Position numbers and translations under genes: made by a program. Of a stretch of 45,568 nucleotides of DNA, positions 15,392 to 21,963 are shown one piece after another; positions within the stretch are counted from its first letter, which is position 1; every line of letters begins with the position of its first letter. The stretch comes from a virus, in the IMG/VR virus record IMGVR_UViG_3300032307_000462, positions 1-45,568 of that record. One strand, given 5' to 3'. Below the pieces are notes generated by a model. The model saw only the letters and a list, made by a program, of their open reading frames with translations. It had not been told where the DNA came from and ran no database searches.

Positions 15392-17670
15392 TCCCCCAGG
15401 CCAACCAAACCGACATTACCAATCACCTCTACGTCATGTTCGGGCTCATCCCGAACGATGGCTGGGTCAACCTCCGTGGCATCGGAGAGAAGGGGACCGA
15501 CAAGGAGGGCGTGTTCCGCGAGGACAAGTTCATCGACCTGTCCATGGGGCAGCAGCCCCAGGCTCTGATCGACGAGGTCACGCGCAACGTCGAGCGCTGG
15601 TCTAGCAACGGCATCGGCTGCTTCATCGTGCCGGCTATCCTGTCCGATCCTAAGGGCACGTCCAAGAACGTGCGCAGCTTCCGGTCCGTCGTCGTAGACC
15701 TGGACTCCGGTGAGATCGACAAGAAGGTCGAATACCTGTGGCATGCGATCGGCGAGCCCACCGCCGTCGTCCACTCCGGCGGCGAGATCGACGGCCAGCT
15801 CAAGCGCCACCTCTGGTGGACCCTGGCTGAGCCCACGGAGGACGTGGGCGAGGTCGTCAAGCTGCGCCATGAGCTCGCGCTCAAGGCCGGCGGGGATCTT
15901 CAGTTCGGCCTGGGCGTTGACTCCAACCCCTTCGGCCGGGCTCACCAGCCGGTGCGCATCGCCGGCTCCATCCATAACAAGAACGGCAAGCCCAAGCCGG
16001 TCACCCTCAGCTTGACCGAGACTATCCATGACCTGGGCACCCTCAAGGCAGCCGTCCTGCGGGCGCCCTACGCCTTCGGCGCAGCGCCGGCAGCCCTGGA
16101 GCTACCCGCCCAGGCAAAGGCGCCCAGGGAGCCGATCGTGTTCACGGAACAGGTGTTTGAGGGAGGCACGGATAAGAACCGGTGGGGTCAGTTCAACCGG
16201 GTAGCCGGCCATTACATCAGATGCGCCAGGCGCGGAGAGATCACGATCGAGAAAGCCCTGGAGCTTACCGAGGGCTGGGTCCTTACCCAGATGCTACCGG
16301 CCTGGCCGGCCGAGAAGATCCGCGCGGAGTTCACCGGGCTGCTCAACAAGGACACCGCGACCAACGGGCCCATGCTGCCGGCCAAGGAGGTCAAGCCGAC
16401 CACCCTGGTCCTGGCCGATTGGGAGGTCAACAAGTGGGCGCCCTTCGGATCCACCGGCACCCGTGAGTTCCTGGTGGACAAGCTGATCTTCAATTCCCTG
16501 CTGCAGATGCTCGTCGCCGAGGGCGGCGCCGGCAAGAGCTACCTCCTCCTGGACCTGGCGCTTAAGGTGTCAGCCTGGACGCCAGGCTCCGGGCTCACCT
16601 GGCTTGGCCACGAGATCAAGGACGGTGGAACCGTCGTCTACTTCACGACCGAGGACGACGTGAACGAGCTGAAGATCCGGTTCGGCGAGATCGACCCGGA
16701 CAACCTACGCGCGGTCGCCGGCAAGAAGCTGATCGTGGTCCCGCTATCCCAGGCCGGCGGCGCCTTCCCCTTGGTCGAATATGATCCCCACACCAGGGAG
16801 CCCAGGGCGTCCCGGCGCTGGAAGGAGACGCGCGACGCGCTCATGGCCATACCGGACCTACGTCTCTTTATCGTCGATACCCTTAACTCAGTCATGCACG
16901 GCGACGAGAACGCTGCCGTCATAGCTAACGAATTCATCCGGGAAGTTAATGCGCTCGCCCATCCCATGAGCATACCGGTCGTCGCGTCGCATCACGTCCG
17001 CAAGGCCGGCGACGAACCTATCCGGAACACCGACGACATGAAGGAAGCTATCCGCGGCAGCTCAGCTCTGATCTCCGGCTTCCGCGCCGGCATCGGCATC
17101 TGGGCATGCCCGGACCAGGACCGCCGTCTGATCGCGATGGATCTTCCCATCAAGAAGAAGGCCCTCTGGAAGGCCGGCATCATCAAGCAGAACAACCCGG
17201 AATACCTGGAGGGAGAGCTCACGCTATACCGGACGCCATGTGGCCTCCTGGAGAACGTCACCGCGCTGGATCCTTACGCGTCCGGCAATATGAACGAGCA
17301 CAAGGCCTGGCTGCTGCTCGCGATCCAGGAGGCCGCGAGCGCCGGCCATCCGTTCAGCAACGCGACCAAGAACGCCGGCTCCGGGCTATACAAGCGCCGG
17401 CATGAGCTCCCGCCGATCTTCTCCAGGACCGGACCTAACGAGCTCGCGCGCATCGTCGAGGAGCTGCTGCTCTCGAAACAGATCACGAGCTGCGCGGCGC
17501 GCGGATCTAAGGAGAAGAAGTGGCTCGATCTTCCCACCGGTCAGTTCGCCCGCGACGAGGCCGGCGCCGAGCTTGAGTCCGGCGCCTTCACGCCTCCTAA
17601 TTGGAACCTCTGGCGCTTCGACGAGGAGCTTACTATTTGCACCACCAAACCCAAACACACCCATGAATGA
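15388..17670 (+). CDS. Primase-helicase: RepB-like primase domain plus RecA-like AAA_25 ATPase (760 aa)
   Basis: The N-terminal third has VVVDLDSG (Asp104, Asp106) and VVHSGGE followed by HLWWTL, the layout of RepB-type or archaeo-eukaryotic-like phage and plasmid primases. The middle part is a RepA/AAA_25 hexameric ATPase: Walker A EGGAGKSYLL with Lys383, TTEDD, and Walker B LFIVDTLNSV with Asp497, then VASHHVRK. A winged-helix-like C-terminus follows. It should synthesise primers and unwind DNA for a host polymerase, since no phage polymerase gene is seen. ATG 15388 is assigned, but an in-frame ATT at 15415 is preceded by CCAACCAAACCGAC, the strongest leader motif nearby. Confidence 0.85.
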   Translation: MIPQANQTDITNHLYVMFGLIPNDGWVNLRGIGEKGTDKEGVFREDKFIDLSMGQQPQALIDEVTRNVERWSSNGIGCFIVPAILSDPKGTSKNVRSFRSVVVDLDSGEIDKKVEYLWHAIGEPTAVVHSGGEIDGQLKRHLWWTLAEPTEDVGEVVKLRHELALKAGGDLQFGLGVDSNPFGRAHQPVRIAGSIHNKNGKPKPVTLSLTETIHDLGTLKAAVLRAPYAFGAAPAALELPAQAKAPREPIVFTEQVFEGGTDKNRWGQFNRVAGHYIRCARRGEITIEKALELTEGWVLTQMLPAWPAEKIRAEFTGLLNKDTATNGPMLPAKEVKPTTLVLADWEVNKWAPFGSTGTREFLVDKLIFNSLLQMLVAEGGAGKSYLLLDLALKVSAWTPGSGLTWLGHEIKDGGTVVYFTTEDDVNELKIRFGEIDPDNLRAVAGKKLIVVPLSQAGGAFPLVEYDPHTREPRASRRWKETRDALMAIPDLRLFIVDTLNSVMHGDENAAVIANEFIREVNALAHPMSIPVVASHHVRKAGDEPIRNTDDMKEAIRGSSALISGFRAGIGIWACPDQDRRLIAMDLPIKKKALWKAGIIKQNNPEYLEGELTLYRTPCGLLENVTALDPYASGNMNEHKAWLLLAIQEAASAGHPFSNATKNAGSGLYKRRHELPPIFSRTGPNELARIVEELLLSKQITSCAARGSKEKKWLDLPTGQFARDEAGAELESGAFTPPNWNLWRFDEELTICTTKPKHTHE

Positions 17671-17914
17671 CGAAATCCAGAACCTCCACGATCATATGGT
17701 CCACGCCCTGGGCCGGATCAATCACCTGGAGCTCCAGGTCAAAGCCCTGGCTGCTGCCGTAGCCAAGCTCCAGGCCCAGGTCGCCCAGGCGCAGCAGCGC
17801 TCGCAGCGCTTCGCGGACGGTTCCCAGCTGATCGAAACGCCCCAGGGCTTCACGATCATCGACGAGCCGGCCCCGTATAACAGCGAAAACAAAGGGGATT
17901 TGGGCCAAAAGTAA
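17663..17914 (+). CDS. Small coiled-coil protein (83 aa)
   Basis: ATG 17663 follows CCACCAAACCCAAACACACCC and overlaps the end of the primase-helicase gene by eight bases. Residues 6-52 are a heptad-like helix (LELQVKALAAAVAKLQAQVAQAQQ), followed by a short polar tail. It is the last gene of the replication transcript; a terminator hairpin overlaps its stop codon. Function unknown. Confidence 0.65.
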   Translation: MNDEIQNLHDHMVHALGRINHLELQVKALAAAVAKLQAQVAQAQQRSQRFADGSQLIETPQGFTIIDEPAPYNSENKGDLGQK

Positions 17915-17930
17915 GGCCCAAAACTTTTTT
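17899..17930 (+). terminator. Rho-independent terminator of the replication operon
   Basis: TTTGGGCC (17899-17906) pairs with GGCCCAAA (17915-17922) around an 8-base loop that contains the TAA of the upstream gene. Six T residues follow at 17925-17930. Stem and T tract are as expected for a rho-independent terminator. Confidence 0.85.
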
Positions 17931-17955
17931 GATCTTTCTGCGGTTTTGCGCTTGC

Positions 17956-17984
17956 ACAAGTAACACCAGGTTAGCATAACTTGT
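17956..17984 (+). promoter_or_regulatory. Inverted repeat and possible promoter after the replication operon
   Basis: ACAAGT (17956-17961) and ACTTGT (17979-17984) form a perfect inverted repeat with a 17-base spacer. TTGCAC at 17952 and CATAAC at 17975 are 17 bases apart, a weak -35/-10 pair over the same site. Position just after a terminator supports a promoter with an overlapping operator, but the match to consensus is modest. Confidence 0.35.
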
Positions 17985-18080
17985 CCTGTCAGTAGTAGAT
18001 GCACGGCACCGGCCCCACAAGCGGGCAGCTCGCACGGCATCGAACGCGACCCGTTTTTTGAAAGTCCAACCATACCGAAC

Positions 18081-18100
18081 GCCGGGCAGAAATGCCCGGC
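18081..18100. other. Perfect GC-rich hairpin with GAAA loop
   Basis: GCCGGGCA-GAAA-TGCCCGGC is a perfect 8-bp stem closed by a GAAA tetraloop. There is no T tract, so it is not a standard terminator. It lies in the 425-base stretch 17915-18339 that has no confident gene; besides this hairpin, that stretch holds the inverted repeat at 17956-17984, a possible tiny ORF at 18111-18248, and AATGAC/GTCATT at 18171-18188. Confidence 0.6.
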
Positions 18101-18110
18101 CACTTTGGAG

Positions 18111-18248
18111 ATGGATCTTGTAGGCATCGGCTTAATCTTAGTCCTGGGAGTGATCCTGGGCGCCGACGCTAATGACGCTTATGTCATTCCTCTTGGTCCG
18201 TCTCCTCCCCTTTTTGGCCCGCAAGGGCCCGCATCGAAACAGGTATGA
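18111..18248 (+). CDS. Possible tiny membrane protein (45 aa)
   Basis: ATG 18111 opens a 45-codon frame whose first 20 residues are strongly hydrophobic (MDLVGIGLILVLGVILGADA), then a Pro/Gly-rich tail. GGAG touches the ATG, and the usual AC-rich leader is absent. The hydrophobic start could be a signal or membrane helix. The frame is short and may be chance; coding is not proven. Confidence 0.25.
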   Translation: MDLVGIGLILVLGVILGADANDAYVIPLGPSPPLFGPQGPASKQV

Positions 18249-18339
18249 CGCCTATCTTGGCGAGCCCCGGCTTCGGCCTAGGGGGTCCTGTTTTTGGTGC
18301 GTCACTTTCCAGGACCAACCACCTGGGATCATAACCGAC

Positions 18340-18588
18340 ATGGAAACATTAGTCTCCCCGGCTGCCGTCAACCTGGACTCCAGGATCTGTAGCCGGGGAC
18401 CAATGTCGGCTCACTTTCGTCGGCGCATATGCAAACGGCCGGGCTTACAGGGTATCAACCCGCTACTAAAGCCTGGCCACCTCTGTGCGCCGGTCCGGCT
18501 AACCAATGACAGCCGGTGCTTAGATAGGCTAGGACCTATCTTCTGGCAGAGCAAATCACGCGCGCTCAAAAGGCGCCGTGGCGTCTGA
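18340..18588 (+). CDS. Possible small basic cysteine-containing protein (82 aa)
   Basis: ATG 18340 is preceded by GGATCATAACCGAC, ending in the same ACCGAC-ATG used by confident genes at 11875 and 18684, which is the main reason to list it. The product is rich in Arg and contains five cysteines, some in SRCL- and RICK-type contexts, with no recognisable domain. A longer frame from 18172 adds 56 residues without better evidence. Codon use looks less biased than in neighbouring genes, so it could be a non-coding region with a chance frame. Confidence 0.35.
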   Translation: METLVSPAAVNLDSRICSRGPMSAHFRRRICKRPGLQGINPLLKPGHLCAPVRLTNDSRCLDRLGPIFWQSKSRALKRRRGV

Positions 18589-18683
18589 GTCATAACCAGC
18601 GATAGGCTCGAACTATTATAAGCCAGCGCGCAGCCGCGGTCCGCAAGACTGAGCTGCGCGTGTCGCCTTTCCCCGAAACCGAC

Positions 18684-19043
18684 ATGGATAACCAGAACCC
18701 GGTAGACTCCGGCAATCAGTCTGCGCAGTCCCACCGCGCTAAGCGTGGGTATAAGAAGCTCAACCTCAAGGTGGCCAACCACCTGGTGGGTGATCTCATC
18801 AAGGCCGGCGTCCTCGCGGTGAAGTATGCGGAAACGCATAACACCTCGACGGGCTTCGGCAAGGCCGTCGCTAAGGATCTGCGCTCTGCGCTGCTCCGGC
18901 TGCTCGACGTCCGCGCGGAACACACGTCCAAAGGCCTGGAGGCTCGCAAGATCCTTGGCGCCGATGATCGTGCCGGGCTGAAGAAGAAGAAGCTGCAGGC
19001 CAGGATCGCCAAGCTCCAGGCGCAGCTGAGCAAGATCAAGTAA
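18684..19043 (+). CDS. Small basic helical protein, unknown function (119 aa)
   Basis: ATG 18684 follows CCCCGAAACCGAC. The product is Lys/Arg-rich with a globular middle (LNLKVANHLVGDLIKAGVLAVKYAETHNTSTGFGKAVAKDLRSALLRLLDV) and a basic C-terminal coiled coil (KKKKLQARIAKLQAQLSKIK). It has no recognised domain; a nucleic-acid or chromatin-binding role is suggested by charge only. It is single-gene: TATTAT around 18611 could be a -10 element upstream, and a strong terminator follows immediately. Confidence 0.6.
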   Translation: MDNQNPVDSGNQSAQSHRAKRGYKKLNLKVANHLVGDLIKAGVLAVKYAETHNTSTGFGKAVAKDLRSALLRLLDVRAEHTSKGLEARKILGADDRAGLKKKKLQARIAKLQAQLSKIK

Positions 19044-19047
19044 ACCC

Positions 19048-19085
19048 AAGGCCGGCCAGGCTCATAACCTGGTCGGCCTTTTTTG
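19048..19085 (+). terminator. Strong rho-independent terminator
   Basis: Bases 19048-19060 pair with 19068-19080 as a 13-bp stem with one G-U, around a 7-base loop. Six T residues follow from 19079. It ends the single-gene unit at 18684-19043. Confidence 0.9.
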
Positions 19086-19128
19086 CTTTAGGTATAGGGC
19101 AATCACGCCCTTCCAACCAACCAACCAC

Positions 19129-19737
19129 ATGACTGATAAAAACAACCTCTCCGGATGGAGCGTTGACCGCGTTAAGGTCAATAAGTCGTTCTCAGAAGAA
19201 ACCCTGTGCTTCCGCGCAGAGGTCCACCTGGACGGCAAGCACGTCGGCTTCGCCTTCAACGACGGGCACGGCGGTTCGACCGGGCTGAGCCACAAGGCCG
19301 GCCATGAGTCCGTCGCCTTCCCGGCCGGGCTCAGCGATCACATCGACCTGTTGGTCGAGGACGCCCAGCAGAAGCAGGAGATCCTGCGCGTCTACAAGCG
19401 CTGGGTTAAGGAGATCATGACCAAGGGACGCGTGTTCGTCCTGCGCGCCGACGAGGCTGAGGCCTGGGAGTCCGGTGAAGGCCACCAGGAGTCCATGCTG
19501 CCTCCCTTCCGGGTCTACAGCAGCGCACACCAGGCGCGCACGTTGCACGACCATGTCCTCTACGACGAGCGTAACCTCAACGCGCTCTACCAGCGCATGA
19601 TCGACTCCCACGCCGTCTGGAAGAAGAACGAGGCCAAGCGCTGGGCTGATTGGGAAGCCAAGGAACAAGCCAAGCTCGACGCCAAGCGCGTCTACAACGA
19701 ACCGCCGGCGTCCCCGCAGATGCCGGACGGCTACTGA
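19129..19737 (+). CDS. Phage protein of unknown function (202 aa)
   Basis: ATG 19129 follows TTCCAACCAACCAACCAC, the clearest example of the AC-rich leader in the window. The N-terminal part is a probable beta-rich domain (CFRAEVHLDGKHVGFAFNDGHGGSTGL), followed by a helix with an EDAQQKQEILRVYKRW pattern and a charged helical C-terminus (WKKNEAKRWADWEAKEQAK). No family recognised. It stands alone between two terminators, so it is separately regulated, as expected for an early host-directed or regulatory protein. Confidence 0.65.
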   Translation: MTDKNNLSGWSVDRVKVNKSFSEETLCFRAEVHLDGKHVGFAFNDGHGGSTGLSHKAGHESVAFPAGLSDHIDLLVEDAQQKQEILRVYKRWVKEIMTKGRVFVLRADEAEAWESGEGHQESMLPPFRVYSSAHQARTLHDHVLYDERNLNALYQRMIDSHAVWKKNEAKRWADWEAKEQAKLDAKRVYNEPPASPQMPDGY

Positions 19738-19744
19738 TCATAAC

Positions 19745-19776
19745 AGGCCGGACTCTACCCAGGGTCCGGCCTTTCT
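19745..19776 (+). terminator. Rho-independent terminator
   Basis: AGGCCGGAC (19745-19753) pairs with GTCCGGCCT (19764-19772) over 9 bp, with a further T-G pair inside, followed by TTTCT. It ends the unit at 19129-19737. Confidence 0.8.
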
Positions 19777-19787
19777 GGTGCCCACCT

Positions 19788-20159
19788 ATGAGTAACATCG
19801 AACCCGGCTGGACCGCGAGCGAGCTCGCTGATCTGGTCAACAAACAGACGCACGGCTGTATCCGTGCAAGCGAACGGCTGGTTCGCTTCTATACCAGCCA
19901 ACGCCTCCTGGACCGTCCGGCGCGCACCGATAAGGACGGTCGCCGCGCGATCTACCGGGAGCGCCAGCTTGCGCAGCTGAAGCTTGCCATGGCCCTAAGC
20001 CATCGCGGCATCGGCCTGGACAAGATCCGCGCGATCGCCGGCAACGGCTTCGCGGCCACGTCGGCGCTCAATCACATCCACTCTATGATCGTCGGCCAGG
20101 ACAAGCAGCTCGCCGAGCTCTGCCTGGACGCGATCAAGAAAACCCAAACCAAAAAATAA
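19788..20159 (+). CDS. MerR-like DNA-binding regulator (123 aa)
   Basis: The N-terminal winged-helix pattern WTASELADLVN...IRASERLVRFYTSQRLLDRPARTDKDGRRAIYRERQLAQLKLAMALSHRGIGLDKIRAI matches MerR-family regulators, including the RFYTSQxLL turn and the Y-RERQ-L helix. A short C-terminal helix may dimerise. There are no effector-binding cysteines or domain, so it is probably a simple phage regulator. ATG 19788 follows GGTGCCCACCT, immediately after a terminator, so the gene heads a new transcript with the two genes after it. Confidence 0.75.
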   Translation: MSNIEPGWTASELADLVNKQTHGCIRASERLVRFYTSQRLLDRPARTDKDGRRAIYRERQLAQLKLAMALSHRGIGLDKIRAIAGNGFAATSALNHIHSMIVGQDKQLAELCLDAIKKTQTKK

Positions 20160-20160
20160 C

Positions 20161-20637
20161 ATGTCAGAGATCGACGACGGGGATCTGGCCCCGGAATACC
20201 ACCAGAACAAGAAGAAGATCCCGGCCAAGGTGTTCACCGGCCTGTCCTATGTGATCGTCACGGCGGTCGAGGGCGGCCACTACACCCGCGACGACTACCG
20301 GGAGTGGAAGGAATACGCGCATGCCGACCAGGCTGACGGATCCTTCCGCGCCGGCGTCACCGTGATCCCGAACCGCGACGGGCCCTACCAAGGCCTGGAC
20401 AAGGTCCCGGAGATCCGGGTCACCCCGGAGTGGTTCCACGCGCAGCTCACCAAGCTCGTGACCAAGTCCATGGATCTGCTCGACGACGACGGCAAGTCGG
20501 CGCCTCTGCGCGGCCGGCTGCTCAAGAACGCCGTGCTGCTGCTCATGGGCGACGACGAGGTCGCCGGCGATTGCGACGTGATCGACTCCGGCGCGCTGCT
20601 CCAGGCTGCCGTCTACGGGGAGGTGATCTATGGCTAA
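20161..20637 (+). CDS. Phage protein of unknown function (158 aa)
   Basis: The product is acidic, with VFTGLSYVIVTAVEGGHYTRDDYREWKEY and a middle with VPEIRVTPEWFHAQLTKLVTKSMDLL; mixed alpha/beta by eye. ATG 20161 follows CCCAAACCAAAAAATAAC one base after the MerR-like gene stop, so they are co-transcribed. The last eight bases overlap the next gene. No domain recognised. Confidence 0.6.
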   Translation: MSEIDDGDLAPEYHQNKKKIPAKVFTGLSYVIVTAVEGGHYTRDDYREWKEYAHADQADGSFRAGVTVIPNRDGPYQGLDKVPEIRVTPEWFHAQLTKLVTKSMDLLDDDGKSAPLRGRLLKNAVLLLMGDDEVAGDCDVIDSGALLQAAVYGEVIYG

Positions 20638-20917
20638 GCCTAAGATCACCCTCGCCGCCCGGATCCTGCTCCTAAAGGAGCACCTGGAATACCTCCGGAA
20701 CGATCTGCGCGACGCCCAGATCGAGTCGCTCCATGCGTTCGACGAGCTCCGGGCCCACCTGGAGTTCCAGGTGTCCGGCGCCGGCGCGCTGCCCACGGCT
20801 GAAAAGCCGGATTGGGATCGGCTCCGGTCCCGCGTCTGGCGCTCCCACGCGGTCGAGGCCTACATCAAGGGCCAGATCCAGAAGCTGCGCGATCAGATCA
20901 AGCTCCTGGAGAGCTAA
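20630..20917 (+). CDS. Small helical protein (95 aa)
   Basis: ATG 20630 lies inside the end of the upstream gene, so translation is probably coupled. The protein is two long helices (LLLKEHLEYLRNDLRDAQIESLHAFDELRAHLEF and EAYIKGQIQKLRDQIKLLE) joined by a short linker, consistent with a helical hairpin or dimer. Last gene of the rightward early block; terminator just downstream. Function unknown. Confidence 0.6.
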   Translation: MAKPKITLAARILLLKEHLEYLRNDLRDAQIESLHAFDELRAHLEFQVSGAGALPTAEKPDWDRLRSRVWRSHAVEAYIKGQIQKLRDQIKLLES

Positions 20918-20934
20918 GGCATGGTTGAGACTAC

Positions 20935-20964
20935 AGGCTCCGGCTAACCGCCGGGGCCTTTTTT
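20935..20964 (+). terminator. Rho-independent terminator of the early rightward block
   Basis: Bases 20935-20944 pair with 20950-20959 over 10 bp with one G-U around TAACC, followed by six T residues (20959-20964). Confidence 0.85.
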
Positions 20965-20989
20965 GTGCCCGCAAGCCCGGACACTTGGA

Positions 20990-21200
20990 ACAGTTACCGG
21001 GGCAATTAATTACAACCAGATCCGGTTAACAGATTGATCCGGATCTTTCCGTTAACCAAACCCTGGCGGTTTAATTAACGCCAAACCCGTTTCGCTTTAA
21101 TAAGCCCAGGCGCTATTAACGCGCAGCCGGCTGTAAGCATATGATCACGAGATCGGCCATATTATCTCGTTCGGATAACCCCAGGACCGGTTATCCGAAA
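20990..21200. promoter_or_regulatory. AT-rich inverted-repeat region, candidate origin or operator
   Basis: This non-coding stretch is clearly richer in A+T than the rest. It holds three perfect inverted repeats: AGATCCGG/CCGGATCT (21018-21025, 21039-21046), ACGAGAT/ATCTCGT (21147-21153, 21164-21170) and TTCGGATAACC/GGTTATCCGAA (21170-21180, 21189-21199). Six TTAA-containing elements lie between about 21004 and 21118, including GTTAAC twice and TTAATTAA. The region lies between converging transcripts, where a replication origin or protein-binding region is plausible. No gene is seen from 20918 to 21301. Confidence 0.5.
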
Positions 21201-21267
21201 TAATAGGTCCATTTATCGGATCATCTTGCCTGGACGCCCGGCGCCGGCACGATCCGGCCCACAAAGG

Positions 21268-21297
21268 CCCTCCCCTCTACCGCAAGGCACGGGAGGG
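21268..21297 (-). terminator. Probable terminator for the minus-strand gene at 21302
   Basis: CCCTCCC (21268-21274) pairs with GGGAGGG (21291-21297) around a 16-base loop, just past the stop of the leftward gene. Only three T residues follow on the minus strand, so termination may be partial. Confidence 0.5.
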
Positions 21298-21301
21298 TCG
21301 T

Positions 21302-21652
21302 CTATTTCCGCAGCTTGGCCCGGTAGCGCTTCATGGCCTCAGCCTTAGCTGCGCGCCGGTCCCGCTTCGACGCCTTGATCCGCGTCCGGTGATGCTTGCT
21401 GTCCTGCCTCCAGGCCCTGGCTGCGCGCAGCTGCCCGGCCACGGCGCCATGGAACCACGCGATCAGCGCAGCCAGGCTCGCCGTCACCGGCATGCGCCGC
21501 CGGCACACCTGGAAGGGCACCGCGTGACCAGGCTCCGGGTCCCGATCGGCGCGCGCAGCGCTCTCAGCTGCAGCGAGCTTGGCAGCGAACCCGGTAGATC
21601 CGGATTGCGAGAGACGGTAGACGAGAGACGGGTCTGGATCCTGGTGGGTCAT
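21302..21652 (-). CDS. Small basic protein, unknown function (116 aa)
   Basis: The frame is open further to 21748, but the ATG at 21652 is preceded on its strand by GAAAACACCCCAAA, the AC-rich leader of this genome, and avoids translating the repeat cluster. The N-terminal half is polar, the middle has a hydrophobic stretch (ASLAALIAWFHGAVAG), and the C-terminus is very basic (KRDRRAAKAEAMKRYRAKLRK), suggesting nucleic-acid binding. It is transcribed leftward from the repeat-rich control region and could be its regulator. No family recognised. Confidence 0.5.
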   Translation of the reverse strand: MTHQDPDPSLVYRLSQSGSTGFAAKLAAAESAARADRDPEPGHAVPFQVCRRRMPVTASLAALIAWFHGAVAGQLRAARAWRQDSKHHRTRIKASKRDRRAAKAEAMKRYRAKLRK

Positions 21653-21800
21653 TTTGGGGTGTTTTCTGGTGTTTAGCGAGAGACGGTAGATCACGTCTCT
21701 CGCGTCTCTCGCATGTAGTCTCTCGCGTCCCGGCGCGTCAAAGCCCATCTAAAACAACATGTTACAGCGCGCTGTAGATAGGGCTGTAGATGCGAGAGAC
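21607..21800. repeat. Cluster of a 9-bp repeat GCGAGAGAC / GTCTCTCGC (iteron- or operator-like)
   Basis: GCGAGAGAC occurs at 21607, 21676 and 21792; a one-base variant ACGAGAGAC at 21621; its complement GTCTCTCGC at 21695, 21704 and 21718. The copies at 21676 and 21695 form a perfect inverted repeat with a 10-base spacer. The longer GCGAGAGACGGTAGA occurs twice (21607, 21676), and GCTGTAGAT twice (21771, 21783). The cluster lies around the start of the leftward gene and upstream of the RusA gene, the usual place for operators or origin iterons. The interval 21653-21963 holds no gene. Confidence 0.7.
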
Positions 21801-21963
21801 TGACCACGGGATACTTTACCTATCCCATCTACGCAGCAAACCCCTGTATTTATTGGGCTAACCAGAGGATCCCTACGGGAAGGATACGCTATGCCCATAC
21901 ATGGGCCACGCTTATCCCTGGACTCCCGGCTCACGCCGTCCAGGTGCTTCTATCCTTCTTGCC

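Noticed and set aside
18081-18100. Rho-independent terminator at the GAAA hairpin
   Set aside because: The stem is strong but no T tract follows.
18172-18339. Longer form of the small frame ending at 18588
   Set aside because: The upstream part has no leader and no domain; only the ATG at 18340 has the genome-typical leader.
21653-21748. Longer form of the minus-strand gene at 21302
   Set aside because: It would translate the repeat cluster; ATG 21652 has the AC-rich leader.
21607-21800. CRISPR array
   Set aside because: Repeat units are 9 bases, irregularly spaced and in both orientations; no regular spacers.
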